From Lentisphaerota bacterium (GTDB taxonomy: Bacteria; Verrucomicrobiota; Lentisphaeria; Victivallales; Victivallaceae): a stretch of DNA of 63,803 bases. The stretch spans positions 1 through 63,803 of the forward strand of contig SUVW01000017.1 of assembly GCA_015061815.1 (NCBI GenBank), in the 5' to 3' direction. The notes beneath the pieces are model-generated. The model worked only from the letters and a program-made list of their open reading frames with translations. It searched no databases and had not been told where the DNA came from. The translations under genes were made by a program, and so were the position numbers. Shown here piece by piece: positions 1 to 9,000 of this stretch (its first letter is position 1; each line of letters starts with the position of its first letter).

Positions 1-77
1 TGACGGGAAAATTATATTTTCCAAAGTCATTGCTTGCTTTTTGCAGGGATTACTCACGATTTTTACAGACAAAAAAA

Positions 78-154
78 TGGTCGGGGTGGGGGGAGTCGAA
101 CCCCCGACATCTTGCTCCCAAAGCAAGCGCGCTAGCCACTGCGCTACACCCCGA
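78..154 (-). tRNA. tRNA-Pro (anticodon TGG)
   Basis: The reverse strand folds as a full cloverleaf. The 7-bp acceptor stem TCGGGGT/ACCCCGA closes the molecule, the D stem is GCGC/GCGC, and the anticodon stem CTTGC/GCAAG holds loop TTTGGGA. The T arm is CGGGG-TTCGACT-CCCC-type. The anticodon TGG reads proline CCA codons. The CCA tail is encoded at 80-78. Confidence 0.96.
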
Positions 155-172
155 ACCGGTTTCATATTTTAT

Positions 173-201
173 AAAATACTCCTTGTTTGAGATTTATTCA
201 A
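173..201 (-). promoter_or_regulatory. Candidate sigma70-type promoter of tRNA-Pro
   Basis: On the reverse strand TTGAAT (201-196) and TATTTT (178-173) are separated by exactly 17 bases, placing the start of transcription a few bases before the tRNA 5' end at 154. This is a sequence match only. The stretch 155-329 otherwise holds the upstream region of the Hsp20 genes, in which no convincing plus-strand promoter was seen. Confidence 0.4.
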
Positions 202-329
202 GGGATAATCCGGAGAAAAGGCTTGATTTTTCCGGCTTTGAATTTATTTTGTACACATCAGAGGAGAAGAGCCGGAAAATATCAGGCACGGTGCCGATTC
301 CGGCTGAACGCAAAAAAAGGAGTAAAGAA

Positions 330-806
330 ATGAATCTGTTGGCCAAACGAGAACACGAGGTTCCTGCCGCACTTGAGAGGGTTTTTCCCGGAGTCGATGA
401 ACTTGTCAGGACGATGTTCGGGCGGATGATCGAACCTGGTTCCGGCCTGCTACGGGGTTCGGTATTTGATTCCCGGTGGGAAACGGAAGTCCGCGAAAAA
501 GAGGTGGTGGTAAAAATTTCCTGTCCGGGCTGCAGGAACAGTGATTTTGATCTTGAAATAGTTGGGGATTTTCTCAACTTCAAAGTCCGTCACTGTGAAG
601 AAAGTGAAAGCACCGGCAAAAACAAGCACTATGTGTTCCGGGAACGCTCCTGTGCCGAATACGAAGACAGCATCAAACTGCCGGTAGCAGTAACCGGAGC
701 AGAAGCCAAAGCGAAGTACAGCGATGGAGTGATTTGCGTGACCATTCCGCGCGACATGCAAAAACCGGTACCGGCCAAAACGATCAAAGTGCATTGCGAC
801 AAATAA
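330..806 (+). CDS. Hsp20/alpha-crystallin family small heat-shock protein (divergent)
   Basis: This protein of about 158 residues is a likely ATP-independent holdase chaperone of the cytoplasm. The C-terminal two thirds match an alpha-crystallin domain: beta-strand-rich, with the family's late A-x-x-x-x-DGV-x-x-V-x-IP segment (AKAKYSDGVICVTIP). It is diverged, has two nearby cysteines (SCPGC) in the domain, and its N-terminal region has no clear homology. The ATG at 330 is chosen because AAAGGAG lies 8 bases upstream; the frame is open upstream through the tRNA but has no ribosome site there. It is followed 13 bp later by a second Hsp20 gene, so the two are probably co-transcribed and may co-assemble. 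Confidence 0.8.
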   Translation: MNLLAKREHEVPAALERVFPGVDELVRTMFGRMIEPGSGLLRGSVFDSRWETEVREKEVVVKISCPGCRNSDFDLEIVGDFLNFKVRHCEESESTGKNKHYVFRERSCAEYEDSIKLPVAVTGAEAKAKYSDGVICVTIPRDMQKPVPAKTIKVHCDK

Positions 807-819
807 CGGAGGATCAACC

Positions 820-1188
820 ATGTCTGAAAAGAAAGAAAATAAAAATACCGCTGCTGCGGAAACTCCGGCAGCCATGCCCAAAAACGAACACATCACCATC
901 CGTCCTGCCGCCGATGTAACCGATGAATATGACGGCATGGAAATAACCTTTGAATTGCCGGGAGTATCAGCAGACAATGTGGAACTGGAAGTTAAAAACC
1001 GCCTGCTGACATTGAAAGCAAAAAGTTCCCTGCACCGCCGGGGCATGGAAATCGTTTACAAGCGGGCATTTTATCTGTCGGATGCTGTTGATGCAGACAA
1101 TATTTCCGCCCGTATCAGCGATGGCATCCTGACACTTTTTCTGCCGAAATCAGAGAGCGCAAAACCGCACAAAATAACGGTTGAATAG
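820..1188 (+). CDS. Hsp20/alpha-crystallin family small heat-shock protein
   Basis: A 122-residue small heat-shock protein. After a charged Lys/Glu/Ala N-terminus of about 30 residues comes a compact alpha-crystallin domain with the usual ITFELPGVSADNVELEV and ISDGILTLFLPK motifs, close to bacterial Hsp20 consensus and more canonical than its upstream neighbour. A GGAGG ribosome site sits at 808-812. The C-terminal I-x-V anchor is present as ITVE at the very end. It forms a two-gene unit with the preceding Hsp20 and ends ahead of a strong hairpin shared with the convergent gene. Confidence 0.88.
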   Translation: MSEKKENKNTAAAETPAAMPKNEHITIRPAADVTDEYDGMEITFELPGVSADNVELEVKNRLLTLKAKSSLHRRGMEIVYKRAFYLSDAVDADNISARISDGILTLFLPKSESAKPHKITVE

Positions 1189-1277
1189 GATATTTTGCCG
1201 AAACGTCAGTGTTTCATTTGCTGTGAAAAAGCCGGAGAGGTTTGAAATCACCCTCCGGAATATCCACAGCTTCGTGA

Positions 1278-1318
1278 ACCGGAATACAGACCGCTTTTCA
1301 TTTGCGGTCTGTGCCGGT
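1278..1318. terminator. Bidirectional hairpin between convergent genes
   Basis: The inner stem CAGACCGC (1287-1294) pairs perfectly with GCGGTCTG (1304-1311), and outer arms ACCGG/CCGGT extend it. It lies exactly between the stop of the second Hsp20 gene and the stop of the convergent GT9-like gene. The loop carries a short T run, but no long U tract follows. Confidence 0.6.
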
Positions 1319-2079
1319 CATCTCTGCCGCAGCGGCTCGATCAATTCGGCAAGCTTGAGATATCCGGGGTCATCTGTCAGAATCTCTGACGAAAAACGCA
1401 TCGTGTACATCTGGGCAAAAATATCCAGATTACGGCAGAAATTAAAACAGGAATTGCGGAATTTTTTCCGGCATTGAGCCCAAATGCTTCCGGCGACCTG
1501 GTTCATTCCGCAGATGACCACGATACCTTTGTTATCGATCCACTTTTTCATCATCGAAATGTGTTCCGGCAAAATATTTCCATCCGCACCGGGAATAACG
1601 GTCATCAACCGGGGATGATTGAATAAACCAACGACACCACCGGTCAATTCATCGGCCCGGCAAGGCAATACGACTTGCGGCAGGCGCATATTTTCCACCG
1701 CCGCCCCTGCCCCGGAAACAGCGGCATCATAAGAACCGGGAAAAGCAAAAATTTGCGGGATCCCGGCAGCTTTGAATAAAAAGCATTCCATTACCGATTT
1801 TTTCAGCATCACCACTGCTCCGGCATGCAGCTGCCGGAGCATCCTGAATTCCTCTTTACTCCACCATGCCCGTTTTTTCTCAAGCGGGATCACGGCATCC
1901 ACGATCGGCAATGCCCGGATAAGCTGATTGAATCTGCCGGGAACGGCAATAAACAATCCGCAATATTCCGGAATGATCTTCTTCAGAGCAGTCAGCACCG
2001 GCAAAGCCTCCGTCACCCCGGTAAAGTCATCCGGCATCCGGACAACAAGGCCATTGCGGAAATTTTTAATATCACCCAT
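1318..2079 (-). CDS. GT9-like (heptosyltransferase-related) protein, short
   Basis: A 253-residue protein resembling ADP-heptose:LPS heptosyltransferases (GT9) in its first half. The opening strand-loop VVRMPDDFTGVTEALPVLTA corresponds to the R-x-x-x-x-GD/GE-xxx-x-P-x-L start of that family, followed by an alpha/beta pattern with IAVPGRFNQLI and a central segment about 'PGADG' that is like the family's donor-site region. It is about 100 residues shorter than typical GT9 enzymes, and the GT9 active-site Asp is not obvious. It could therefore be a degenerate or specialised envelope glycosyltransferase. It stands alone, convergent with the Hsp20 pair and divergent from mreB. Confidence 0.55.
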   Translation of the reverse strand: MGDIKNFRNGLVVRMPDDFTGVTEALPVLTALKKIIPEYCGLFIAVPGRFNQLIRALPIVDAVIPLEKKRAWWSKEEFRMLRQLHAGAVVMLKKSVMECFLFKAAGIPQIFAFPGSYDAAVSGAGAAVENMRLPQVVLPCRADELTGGVVGLFNHPRLMTVIPGADGNILPEHISMMKKWIDNKGIVVICGMNQVAGSIWAQCRKKFRNSCFNFCRNLDIFAQMYTMRFSSEILTDDPGYLKLAELIEPLRQR

Positions 2080-2188
2080 TTTCGGTCCAAAATCACAATA
2101 TTTTCACTGTATCGGGTATAAGATACCACCGGAATATGATTTTTTCAAAATTTGTTGCTCCTATTTTGCGAAAAAATGACTTTTAAAC

Positions 2189-2219
2189 TTGAAAAAGCAG
2201 CGTTTGCAAAGTCTATTAT
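2189..2219 (+). promoter_or_regulatory. Possible mreB promoter
   Basis: TTGAAA (2189-2194) and TATTAT (2214-2219) are separated by 19 bases within an AT-rich divergent intergenic region, about 85 bases before the mreB start. The spacing is longer than optimal, so this is tentative. Confidence 0.3.
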
Positions 2220-2303
2220 ATAGGTGACATCTATTTTATCCGGAACAGGAAAGACAATCACTCCGGCAAATTAACAAAGAATGCGTAAAAAAAAGGCGGA
2301 ATA

Positions 2304-3329
2304 ATGGGTACACAATTTCTTGCAAGAATGTTTTCAGCTTACATCGGCATCGACTTGGGCACTGCAAATTGTCTGGTTTTCGTCAGAGATCAGGGCGTTG
2401 TCCTCAATGAGCCGTCAGTTGTAGCGATCAAGGTCAATACCAAAGAAGTCCTTGCCGTCGGTTGCGGTGCCAAAGAGATGCTCGGCAAAACCCCGGTGAA
2501 TATAAATGCCATCCGCCCGATGAAAGACGGTGTTATTGCCAATTATGAAGTTACCGAAGACATGCTCCGTTACTTTATCCAGCGGGCCATCCATACCGTT
2601 CCCTGGCTGAAGCGTCTGCTGCGCCCCAGAGTGTTGATCGCAGTTCCTTCCGGCATTACCGAAGTTGAACGCCGCGCAGTTATGGACAGTGCCAAACACG
2701 CCGGTGCCGGAGAGGTTGTTCTGGTGGAAGAACCTATGGCAGCTGCCGTTGGAGTCGGTCTGCCGGTGGCAGAAGCGGCCGGCAGTATGATCGTCGATAT
2801 CGGCGGCGGTACAACTGAAGTTGCGGTGATTTCCCTTTCCGGCATAGCCTGTGCCAAAAGTGTCCGGGTCGGCGGCGATATTCTGGATCAGGCAATCATC
2901 CAGCATCTGAAAAAAGAGTACAACATGCAGATCGGTGAACTTACCGCCGAACAGGTCAAGATCAATATCGGCAGCGCATACCCGGTGAAGGATGAAGAAA
3001 GCATGGATGTCAAAGGTTTGGATATGATCGCCCACATTCCCAAAACCGTCAAAGTCAATGCCGCCGAGATCCGCAAAGCTCTGCAGGGACCGATATCCAA
3101 TATTCTGGAAGCGGTCCGGGCAACGCTGGATTGCTGTAAACCGGATCTGGCAGCAGACCTGCTTGACCGGGGCATTATGCTTGCCGGCGGCGGAGCGAAA
3201 TTGGCCGGATTGGATAAACTTCTGACCGAAGAAACCGGCTTGCCGGTCTTTGTTTCCGAAGAGCCGCTGAATGCCGTCGTCAACGGAACCGGAGTAATGC
3301 TCCAGGAAAACAGTATTTGGTCAGCCTAA
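2304..3329 (+). CDS. mreB: Rod shape-determining protein MreB
   Basis: This 341-residue actin-like ATPase organises lateral cell-wall synthesis at the inner membrane. The actin-fold signatures are clear: phosphate-1 loop IGIDLGTANCLVF near residue 15, phosphate-2 loop VDIGGGTTEVAVIS near residue 165 and adenosine loop MLAGGGAKLAGLD near residue 290. Length matches the family. The ATG at 2304 has a GGCGGA ribosome site; an internal Met (residue 9) just before SAYIGIDLG is an alternative that would trim the N-terminal amphipathic stretch. No mreC/mreD follows; the next gene is a DUF2156-type acyl/aminoacyl transferase-like protein 21 bp downstream. Confidence 0.96.
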   Translation: MGTQFLARMFSAYIGIDLGTANCLVFVRDQGVVLNEPSVVAIKVNTKEVLAVGCGAKEMLGKTPVNINAIRPMKDGVIANYEVTEDMLRYFIQRAIHTVPWLKRLLRPRVLIAVPSGITEVERRAVMDSAKHAGAGEVVLVEEPMAAAVGVGLPVAEAAGSMIVDIGGGTTEVAVISLSGIACAKSVRVGGDILDQAIIQHLKKEYNMQIGELTAEQVKINIGSAYPVKDEESMDVKGLDMIAHIPKTVKVNAAEIRKALQGPISNILEAVRATLDCCKPDLAADLLDRGIMLAGGGAKLAGLDKLLTEETGLPVFVSEEPLNAVVNGTGVMLQENSIWSA

Positions 3330-3350
3330 CATAAAAAAACACAGAGTGAT

Positions 3351-4250
3351 ATGAAAATTTCTTTGGATTCTTTACGCCCGGTGGAACTTGCCGACCGGAC
3401 TCGTTTTAATGAAGAACTGGACAAAATGGCAAGTCAGAGTTGCGAAGCCTGTTTCCCCAATATATTCATGTACCGGGAACCATACGGGATCGAATTTGCC
3501 GACATCGCCGGAAGGCTGGTAGTCTTTGAGCGCGCCACCAGGACTATCCATTATCCGCTGGGAGAAAAAACCGACCCGGAACTGCTTTACAATATCAGCA
3601 AAGCCTTTGCCGACGCCGGATTGACCGACGGCGGGATTTATGACGTGCCGGAATCGTTTCTGGATGATTATCCTGATTGCGACCGCTTTTTTGAACTTGA
3701 ATATGATGAAGGCGCGATCGATTACCTCTTTTCAGTGGAAAAAATTGCGACATTCACCGGGCCGAAACTGCGGAAAAAGCACAATCTGGTAAAACAGTTT
3801 CAAGCCAATTGGCCCTATGCCGAGGTTCGCAAGATCACTGCAGAAAATATCCACATAGCCGCCAAACTGGCCAGCGACCTGAATTCCCGTCTGGAACAGT
3901 GCGAATTTCTTGATGAAGAGGCTCTGGCTCTGAAAAGTGCATGGGAAAATTTTGATCAATTGGGGTTGTCCGGTATCCTGCTTTTTGCCGAACCGGGTTA
4001 CCCGGCCGGGTTGTCGGTTTACAGTGTTCTGCCGGAATCAGATACGGTGGATGTTCACTTTGAAAAGGCAGACCATGCGGTAAAAGGTGCATCCCAAACT
4101 TTGACCTGGCAGCTGGCGATCGCCCTGCGCGGCAAGGCGAAGTTTATGAACCGGGAACAGGATATGAATGAAGAAACACTGCGTCATGCCAAACGTTCGC
4201 TTGATCCGGAACGCTTCTTCAAACGCTATTTCCTGCGCAATATAAAATAA
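3351..4250 (+). CDS. DUF2156 / LPG-synthase C-terminal-like (GNAT-fold) protein
   Basis: A 299-residue soluble protein matching the phosphatidylglycerol lysyltransferase C-terminal family (DUF2156, double GNAT fold). Typical features are the opening 'CFPNIFMYREPYGIEF', the KLRKKHNLVKQF stretch in the middle, 'LSVYSVLPESDTVDVHFEKAD', and a C-terminal 'FMNREQDMNEETLRHAKRSLDPERFFKRYF' region. That last part is the family's characteristic ending with N-R-E-Q-D and K-x-S-x-x-P. Stand-alone versions of this domain are common and their substrates are mostly unknown. It is 21 bp after mreB, so probably co-transcribed, and an envelope-related role is plausible but inferred. Confidence 0.8.
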   Translation: MKISLDSLRPVELADRTRFNEELDKMASQSCEACFPNIFMYREPYGIEFADIAGRLVVFERATRTIHYPLGEKTDPELLYNISKAFADAGLTDGGIYDVPESFLDDYPDCDRFFELEYDEGAIDYLFSVEKIATFTGPKLRKKHNLVKQFQANWPYAEVRKITAENIHIAAKLASDLNSRLEQCEFLDEEALALKSAWENFDQLGLSGILLFAEPGYPAGLSVYSVLPESDTVDVHFEKADHAVKGASQTLTWQLAIALRGKAKFMNREQDMNEETLRHAKRSLDPERFFKRYFLRNIK

Positions 4251-4264
4251 AACGATGAAAAAGA

Positions 4265-4312
4265 AAAAAAGCAACGGGGGTAACTTTTCAGAGGTATTCC
4301 GGTTGCTTTTTT
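4265..4312 (+). terminator. Rho-independent terminator
   Basis: GCAAC (4271-4275) pairs with GTTGC (4302-4306), flanked by an A7 run on the left and a T6 run on the right that extend the stem and supply the U tract. It lies 15 bp after the DUF2156 stop. The loop is large, so efficiency is uncertain. Confidence 0.6.
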
Positions 4313-4354
4313 ATTGAACTTTCCTTAAAACTTACATATAAGGATGTAAAAATC

Positions 4355-5254
4355 ATGGCAGAGTCACAATTGCAGTTTTCTTATTATTTTGACTGGCATC
4401 ATTGCCCGGATCAGCTTCTTAACAGCGGATTTGCCCAATGCCGCGATCTGGGAATAAAGAAACTGGTCTTTGTCGATAAATGGATCGAAAGACTTTTGCA
4501 GGAACCGAAATTCGCCGCTGTATTGAAACTGGCGGCCCAAAGCGGAAATATATCTTTCGGAGATATGCATGCCCCCTTTGGCGAATGCTTCGATCTTGCT
4601 GCCGCCGGATGCGAACGCAGAAATGATATGATCAAAGATCACATCCGGGCATTAGGGTATGCTTCAGACTTCGGCTGCCGGACCTACACCATCCATATCG
4701 GAGCATTTGACAGTGTTTTCTTTGCCACCCCCAATGATGATATCCGCAAATTGGTGGTGGATTCTCTGGAAAAACTAATCCCCTACGCCGAAAAATATGA
4801 TATCGCCATCGCAGTGGAAAATGCTTTTGAACGCTCCAACACTCCGCACGAAGTAATGTATTATGTCAATTATTTCAATCACAGGCTTGTCGGATGCTGT
4901 TTTGACAATGGGCACGCCAACATTATGGCGGCGACTCCCGGAAAGGACCGGAATTTATACAGCAGTTACATGCGGAATACCGTCTGGGGCGGTGAAGTGG
5001 AATTGTGCGATAATGCATTTGAATTGATGGCCCCCCGGATTTTCACCTGTCACCTGCACGATAACAACGGTTACTCCGATCAGCATTCAGTTCCGGGAAA
5101 CGGCAATGTAAATTGGGAAGAGCTGGCAGAAAAACTGCTCAATCATGCACCGCAATTGATATCTCTGCAGACGGAAGCAAAAGTTTTTGCCGAAGGGCTG
5201 TCTTTTTCAGAAATCGTCAAACGTTACCGTAAATATTTTCCGGTTCAGGCATAA
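4355..5254 (+). CDS. Sugar phosphate isomerase/epimerase-like TIM barrel (AP endonuclease 2 family)
   Basis: A 299-residue protein of the xylose isomerase-like TIM-barrel superfamily. Metal-ligand-type positions appear in order: 'DMHAPFGE', 'YTIHIGAFDS', 'IAVENAFERS' (Glu), 'CCFDNGHANIM' (Asp-x-x-His), 'FTCHLHDNNGYSDQHSVPGNGNVNWEELAE' (the H-x-H-D-N and PG-x-G-x-x-x-W signature) and 'ISLQTEA' (terminal Glu). All expected ligands are therefore present. The specific sugar is unknown. It opens a plus-strand run with an esterase, a debranching-type enzyme and a D-aminoacylase, spaced 20 bp or less, consistent with one operon in carbohydrate metabolism. Confidence 0.85.
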   Translation: MAESQLQFSYYFDWHHCPDQLLNSGFAQCRDLGIKKLVFVDKWIERLLQEPKFAAVLKLAAQSGNISFGDMHAPFGECFDLAAAGCERRNDMIKDHIRALGYASDFGCRTYTIHIGAFDSVFFATPNDDIRKLVVDSLEKLIPYAEKYDIAIAVENAFERSNTPHEVMYYVNYFNHRLVGCCFDNGHANIMAATPGKDRNLYSSYMRNTVWGGEVELCDNAFELMAPRIFTCHLHDNNGYSDQHSVPGNGNVNWEELAEKLLNHAPQLISLQTEAKVFAEGLSFSEIVKRYRKYFPVQA

Positions 5255-5273
5255 ATAAAACAGGTGGTTGCAA

Positions 5274-6041
5274 ATGGCTTTTCTTGAATGTCGTTTCTTT
5301 TCAGATATCCTCGGACGGGCGGTAAATATGAATGTACTTATGCCGCAGAATAAAGATAAAAAAGAGCTGAAGATCGTCTATCTGCTGCATGGTTTGAGCG
5401 ATGATGCCTCCATGTGGTTCCGCCGGACTTCGATCGAGCGTTATGCCGATGCTTACAATATGATGATCGTCATGCCGGATGGCGGCAGAAGTTTTTATAC
5501 TGATGCCATCGCCGGAGATAACTGCTGGACGTTTATTTCCCGGGAATTACCCGGAATCGTCAAGGGGTTATTCAATGTGGAAAGCAAACGGGAAAACTCC
5601 TTTGCCGCCGGTTTATCAATGGGCGGTTACGGTGCATTGAAACTGGCGTTGCGTACACCGGAAAATTTTGCCGCCGCCGCCGGATTATCCAGTGTAACAG
5701 ATATAAAAGCCCGTTTCCGGGCTGCAGATTCCGCCTCATGGCGGCCGGAATTAAAGCGTATTTTCGGCGGGATCAATCAGTTGTCCGCCCGGGACAATGA
5801 TTTATTCGTGCTGGCAGAAAAGGCGGTTGCATCCGGGAAAACACTTCCAAAAATACTTTCGATCTGCGGTGATGAGGATTTTATGATCCGCGACAACCGC
5901 CGCTTCAACAAGTTCATGAAAACGATCAGCTATCCGGGATTTCACTGTTATGAACGGCCGGGAGTCCACAACTGGATATTTTGGGACCGGTATATTCAGG
6001 ATGTGCTGAAGTTTTTTGATGACGGAACTCTCCCGGAATAA
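5274..6041 (+). CDS. Esterase D-family alpha/beta hydrolase (tributyrin esterase-like)
   Basis: A 255-residue carboxylesterase of the esterase D/acetyl-xylan-esterase-like group (PF00756 type). The catalytic triad can be placed: nucleophile Ser in GLSMGGYGAL, Asp in ICGDEDFM and His in PGVHNWIFW. The N-terminus 'AFLECRFFSDILGRAVNMNVLMP' matches the family's start. No signal peptide, so cytoplasmic. The ATG at 5274 is preferred over the TTG six bases upstream; CAGGTGG lies before it. It sits between the isomerase-like gene and the debranching-type enzyme, suggesting deacylation of imported sugars or glucans (inference). Confidence 0.87.
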   Translation: MAFLECRFFSDILGRAVNMNVLMPQNKDKKELKIVYLLHGLSDDASMWFRRTSIERYADAYNMMIVMPDGGRSFYTDAIAGDNCWTFISRELPGIVKGLFNVESKRENSFAAGLSMGGYGALKLALRTPENFAAAAGLSSVTDIKARFRAADSASWRPELKRIFGGINQLSARDNDLFVLAEKAVASGKTLPKILSICGDEDFMIRDNRRFNKFMKTISYPGFHCYERPGVHNWIFWDRYIQDVLKFFDDGTLPE

Positions 6042-6046
6042 TATCG

Positions 6047-9000
6047 ATGATTTTGCAGCAGAACATAATCCCCGGACAGGCACAATTTTTTACCGGAGAA
6101 AATGTAACATTCCAACTCTCCGGTGTGCCGGAAAATGCAGTCGGCAAAGCGGTTCTGCGCACCAACATCGGCCGGGCAAATGTAAAAATCGCTGAACAGT
6201 TGGAAAAAAGTCTTGCCGGACGCACCCCCAGAGGCAGCGACTGGCATGACCTGGATATGCTCTGCTGCGGGAAAGGGGTTTATCAACTGACTCTGCCGCT
6301 GACTGAAGTCGGCGTTTTCGAAGCAAAATGCTGTTTTCTGCCATCAGACAACACGCCTGCCATCTGGCCGCAAGGCGGCAATTTTGTATTGAAAGTTTTG
6401 ACCAATGCCAATGTGGATTCCAATGGGATCTACTGTTGTTTCGTCCGGCAGTTCGGGCAATGGATGCATCTGCCGCATTCACCGCAGCAGCCGGATTTTT
6501 CGGTTCTTGATGCGCAGGGATTCACAGTGGTTCCGCCATCGGGCACATTCCGCAACGTGATAAAGCATCTTGATCATATTTTCGGCACGCTTAATTGCCG
6601 GATACTGCAATTATTGCCGATCCATCCGGTACCGGTGAGTTACGGCAGGATGGGCCGTTACGGCAGTCCGTTTGCGGCGACCGATTATTTTGCGGTCGAT
6701 CCGGCGTTAGCGGAATTTGATACAGCAGCAACTCCGATGGAACAGTTTATCGAATTGATCGATGCTGTCCACGCCCGGGGCGGCAGAATATTCATGGATA
6801 TGCCGGTAAATCATACCGGTTGGGCCTCGAAATTGCAAAATGAACATCCGGATTATTTTATCCGCAAAAGTGACGGGGAATTTGTCAGCCCCGGAGCCTG
6901 GGGGATAGTCTGGGCGGATTTGTGCCAGCTGGACTACGGGCAGAAAGCTGTTTATGAATTGATGGCCAAAGTTTTTCTTTTCTGGTGCCGGAAAGGAGTG
7001 GACGGCTTCCGCTGTGATGCCGGTTACATGGTTCCGCCTGATGCGTGGGAGTATATTCTTGCCAAAGTCCGCCGCGAATATCCGGAAACGACCTTTTTAC
7101 TGGAAGGTTTGGGCGGACCGGTGCAAATTCAGGAAAAACTTCTGGAAAAAACCGGGTTGGACTGGGGATACTCTGAATTGTTCCAGAATTATACCCGGGA
7201 TGATATAAGCGGTTACTATCCGGTGATGAGTGCCTCGGTCAAACGGGGCGGTACACTGGTGAATTTTTCCGAAACTCATGATAATCAGCGGTTGGCTGCC
7301 GGAGGAAAAATATATGCAAAACTGCGCTTTCTGGTAAACGCACTGCTGTCGGCCAATGGCACATTCGGCTTTGCCAATGGTGCGGAATTTTTTGCGGAAG
7401 AGAAAATCGACGTCCACCAGTGCGGAGCATTGAATTTCGCTGCGGTAGATAATCTGTGCGCACTGATTGGCAAACTCAACTCTCTGCTGGCACTGCATCC
7501 GGCCTTTTCCCGGGATGCTGAAGTAAAATTGATCCAGCATGGACCGGGAAATGTGATCGCTGCACTGCGGACCGGGAAAAATATTCCGGAATTGCTGATA
7601 TTGCTGAATCTGGATTGTGAAAATCCGGCTGATGTATATTTCCCTGCCCTGACCAGTGACCGGGGATATGATCTTTTGACCGGCCGCGAGATAATACTCC
7701 GGAAAATTCCGGAAAATCAGCAAACAGTAAAATTGAGTCCCGGTGAAGGATTATGTGTGAGCTTTGAAGAGTTTACCATCCCCGAAAAACTGCCGGTCAG
7801 GACCCGGAAACGGGAAAAATTGATGGCCGATGCGATGGCACGCAAAGCTGCGCTGAACTTCTCAACTCTGCCGCAAGCAGCAAAGGCGGATGGTTCGATT
7901 CTCTGTGCGGATCCGGAAAAATTCGTGGAAAATCTTTCCGGTACCTTCCCGCCGCCGGTCACACACTGGTACTGGCCGCAGGATTGCCGCCGGGAAGTGA
8001 TGCTGCCGCCGGGAGATCTGCTTTTGATCCACAGTTCGCTGCCTTTTTTCGTACAAGTGGATAACCATGAGAATACTACGTGGTGCCGTCAGGAGAGTTT
8101 GCGATCTGCAAACGGGGAATATTTTTCACTGCTCACGATCCCGCATCACCGCCGGATGGTTCCGGAATATTGTACCGTGCATATTACCGCGATCGAAAAA
8201 AACATGGTAAAAAAATCTTCCGGCAAAGTGCTGCTGCTCCCGGAAAATGACAGGCGCATGATCCGGTTGTCCGGTAAATGGGATGAAGCAGCTGATTGTG
8301 CGGTTTTCGGCAGTAATATCAACTCATCTTATGCCATGTTCAGTGCCCAATGGGGGAAAATAACCAGTAAATATGATGCGATTTTAGCAGTAAACAGTGC
8401 CAAAGGTTTTCCGGCGGATCGCTATGTTATGTTCACCGGCTGCCGGGCGTGGCTGGTGATCGACGGTTACTCCCGGGAATTGACGGCCCGCAGTCTGGAA
8501 ACTTACAGTGCCCATCCGGGCAACCGGGCAAAATGGGAGTTTGCCATGCCGGACAGCCGGGGCGGCAGGTGCCGTTTGACAGTGGAGTTCCGCATGGCGA
8601 TTGACCGGGATACGGTGGAATTGAAGTTCCGCCGGGAGATACGGCCGGATGGATTATATCCGGAAGCAAAACTTATCCTGCGCCCGGATTTGGAAGACCG
8701 GGTAAATCACACCGTAACCCGGGCATACGACGGCCCGGAACATTCGTTCCCGGCGGCGGTAAAATCCGGAGAAAACGGCTTCGATTTCCAACCTTCGGAA
8801 AGAAGATTGAATATGCAGGTATCTTCCGGAACTTTTCACTATGAACCGCAATGGCACTATCAGGCCGATCTTCCGCAGGAGCGTTATTACGGTATGGACG
8901 ACAAAACCGACCTTTTCAGTCCCGGATATTTCTCCATTCCACTGCCGCCGGGAGAAGCAGTAACGCTGACCGCCTCGGCAGAAAGTGATTTGACCGCCTC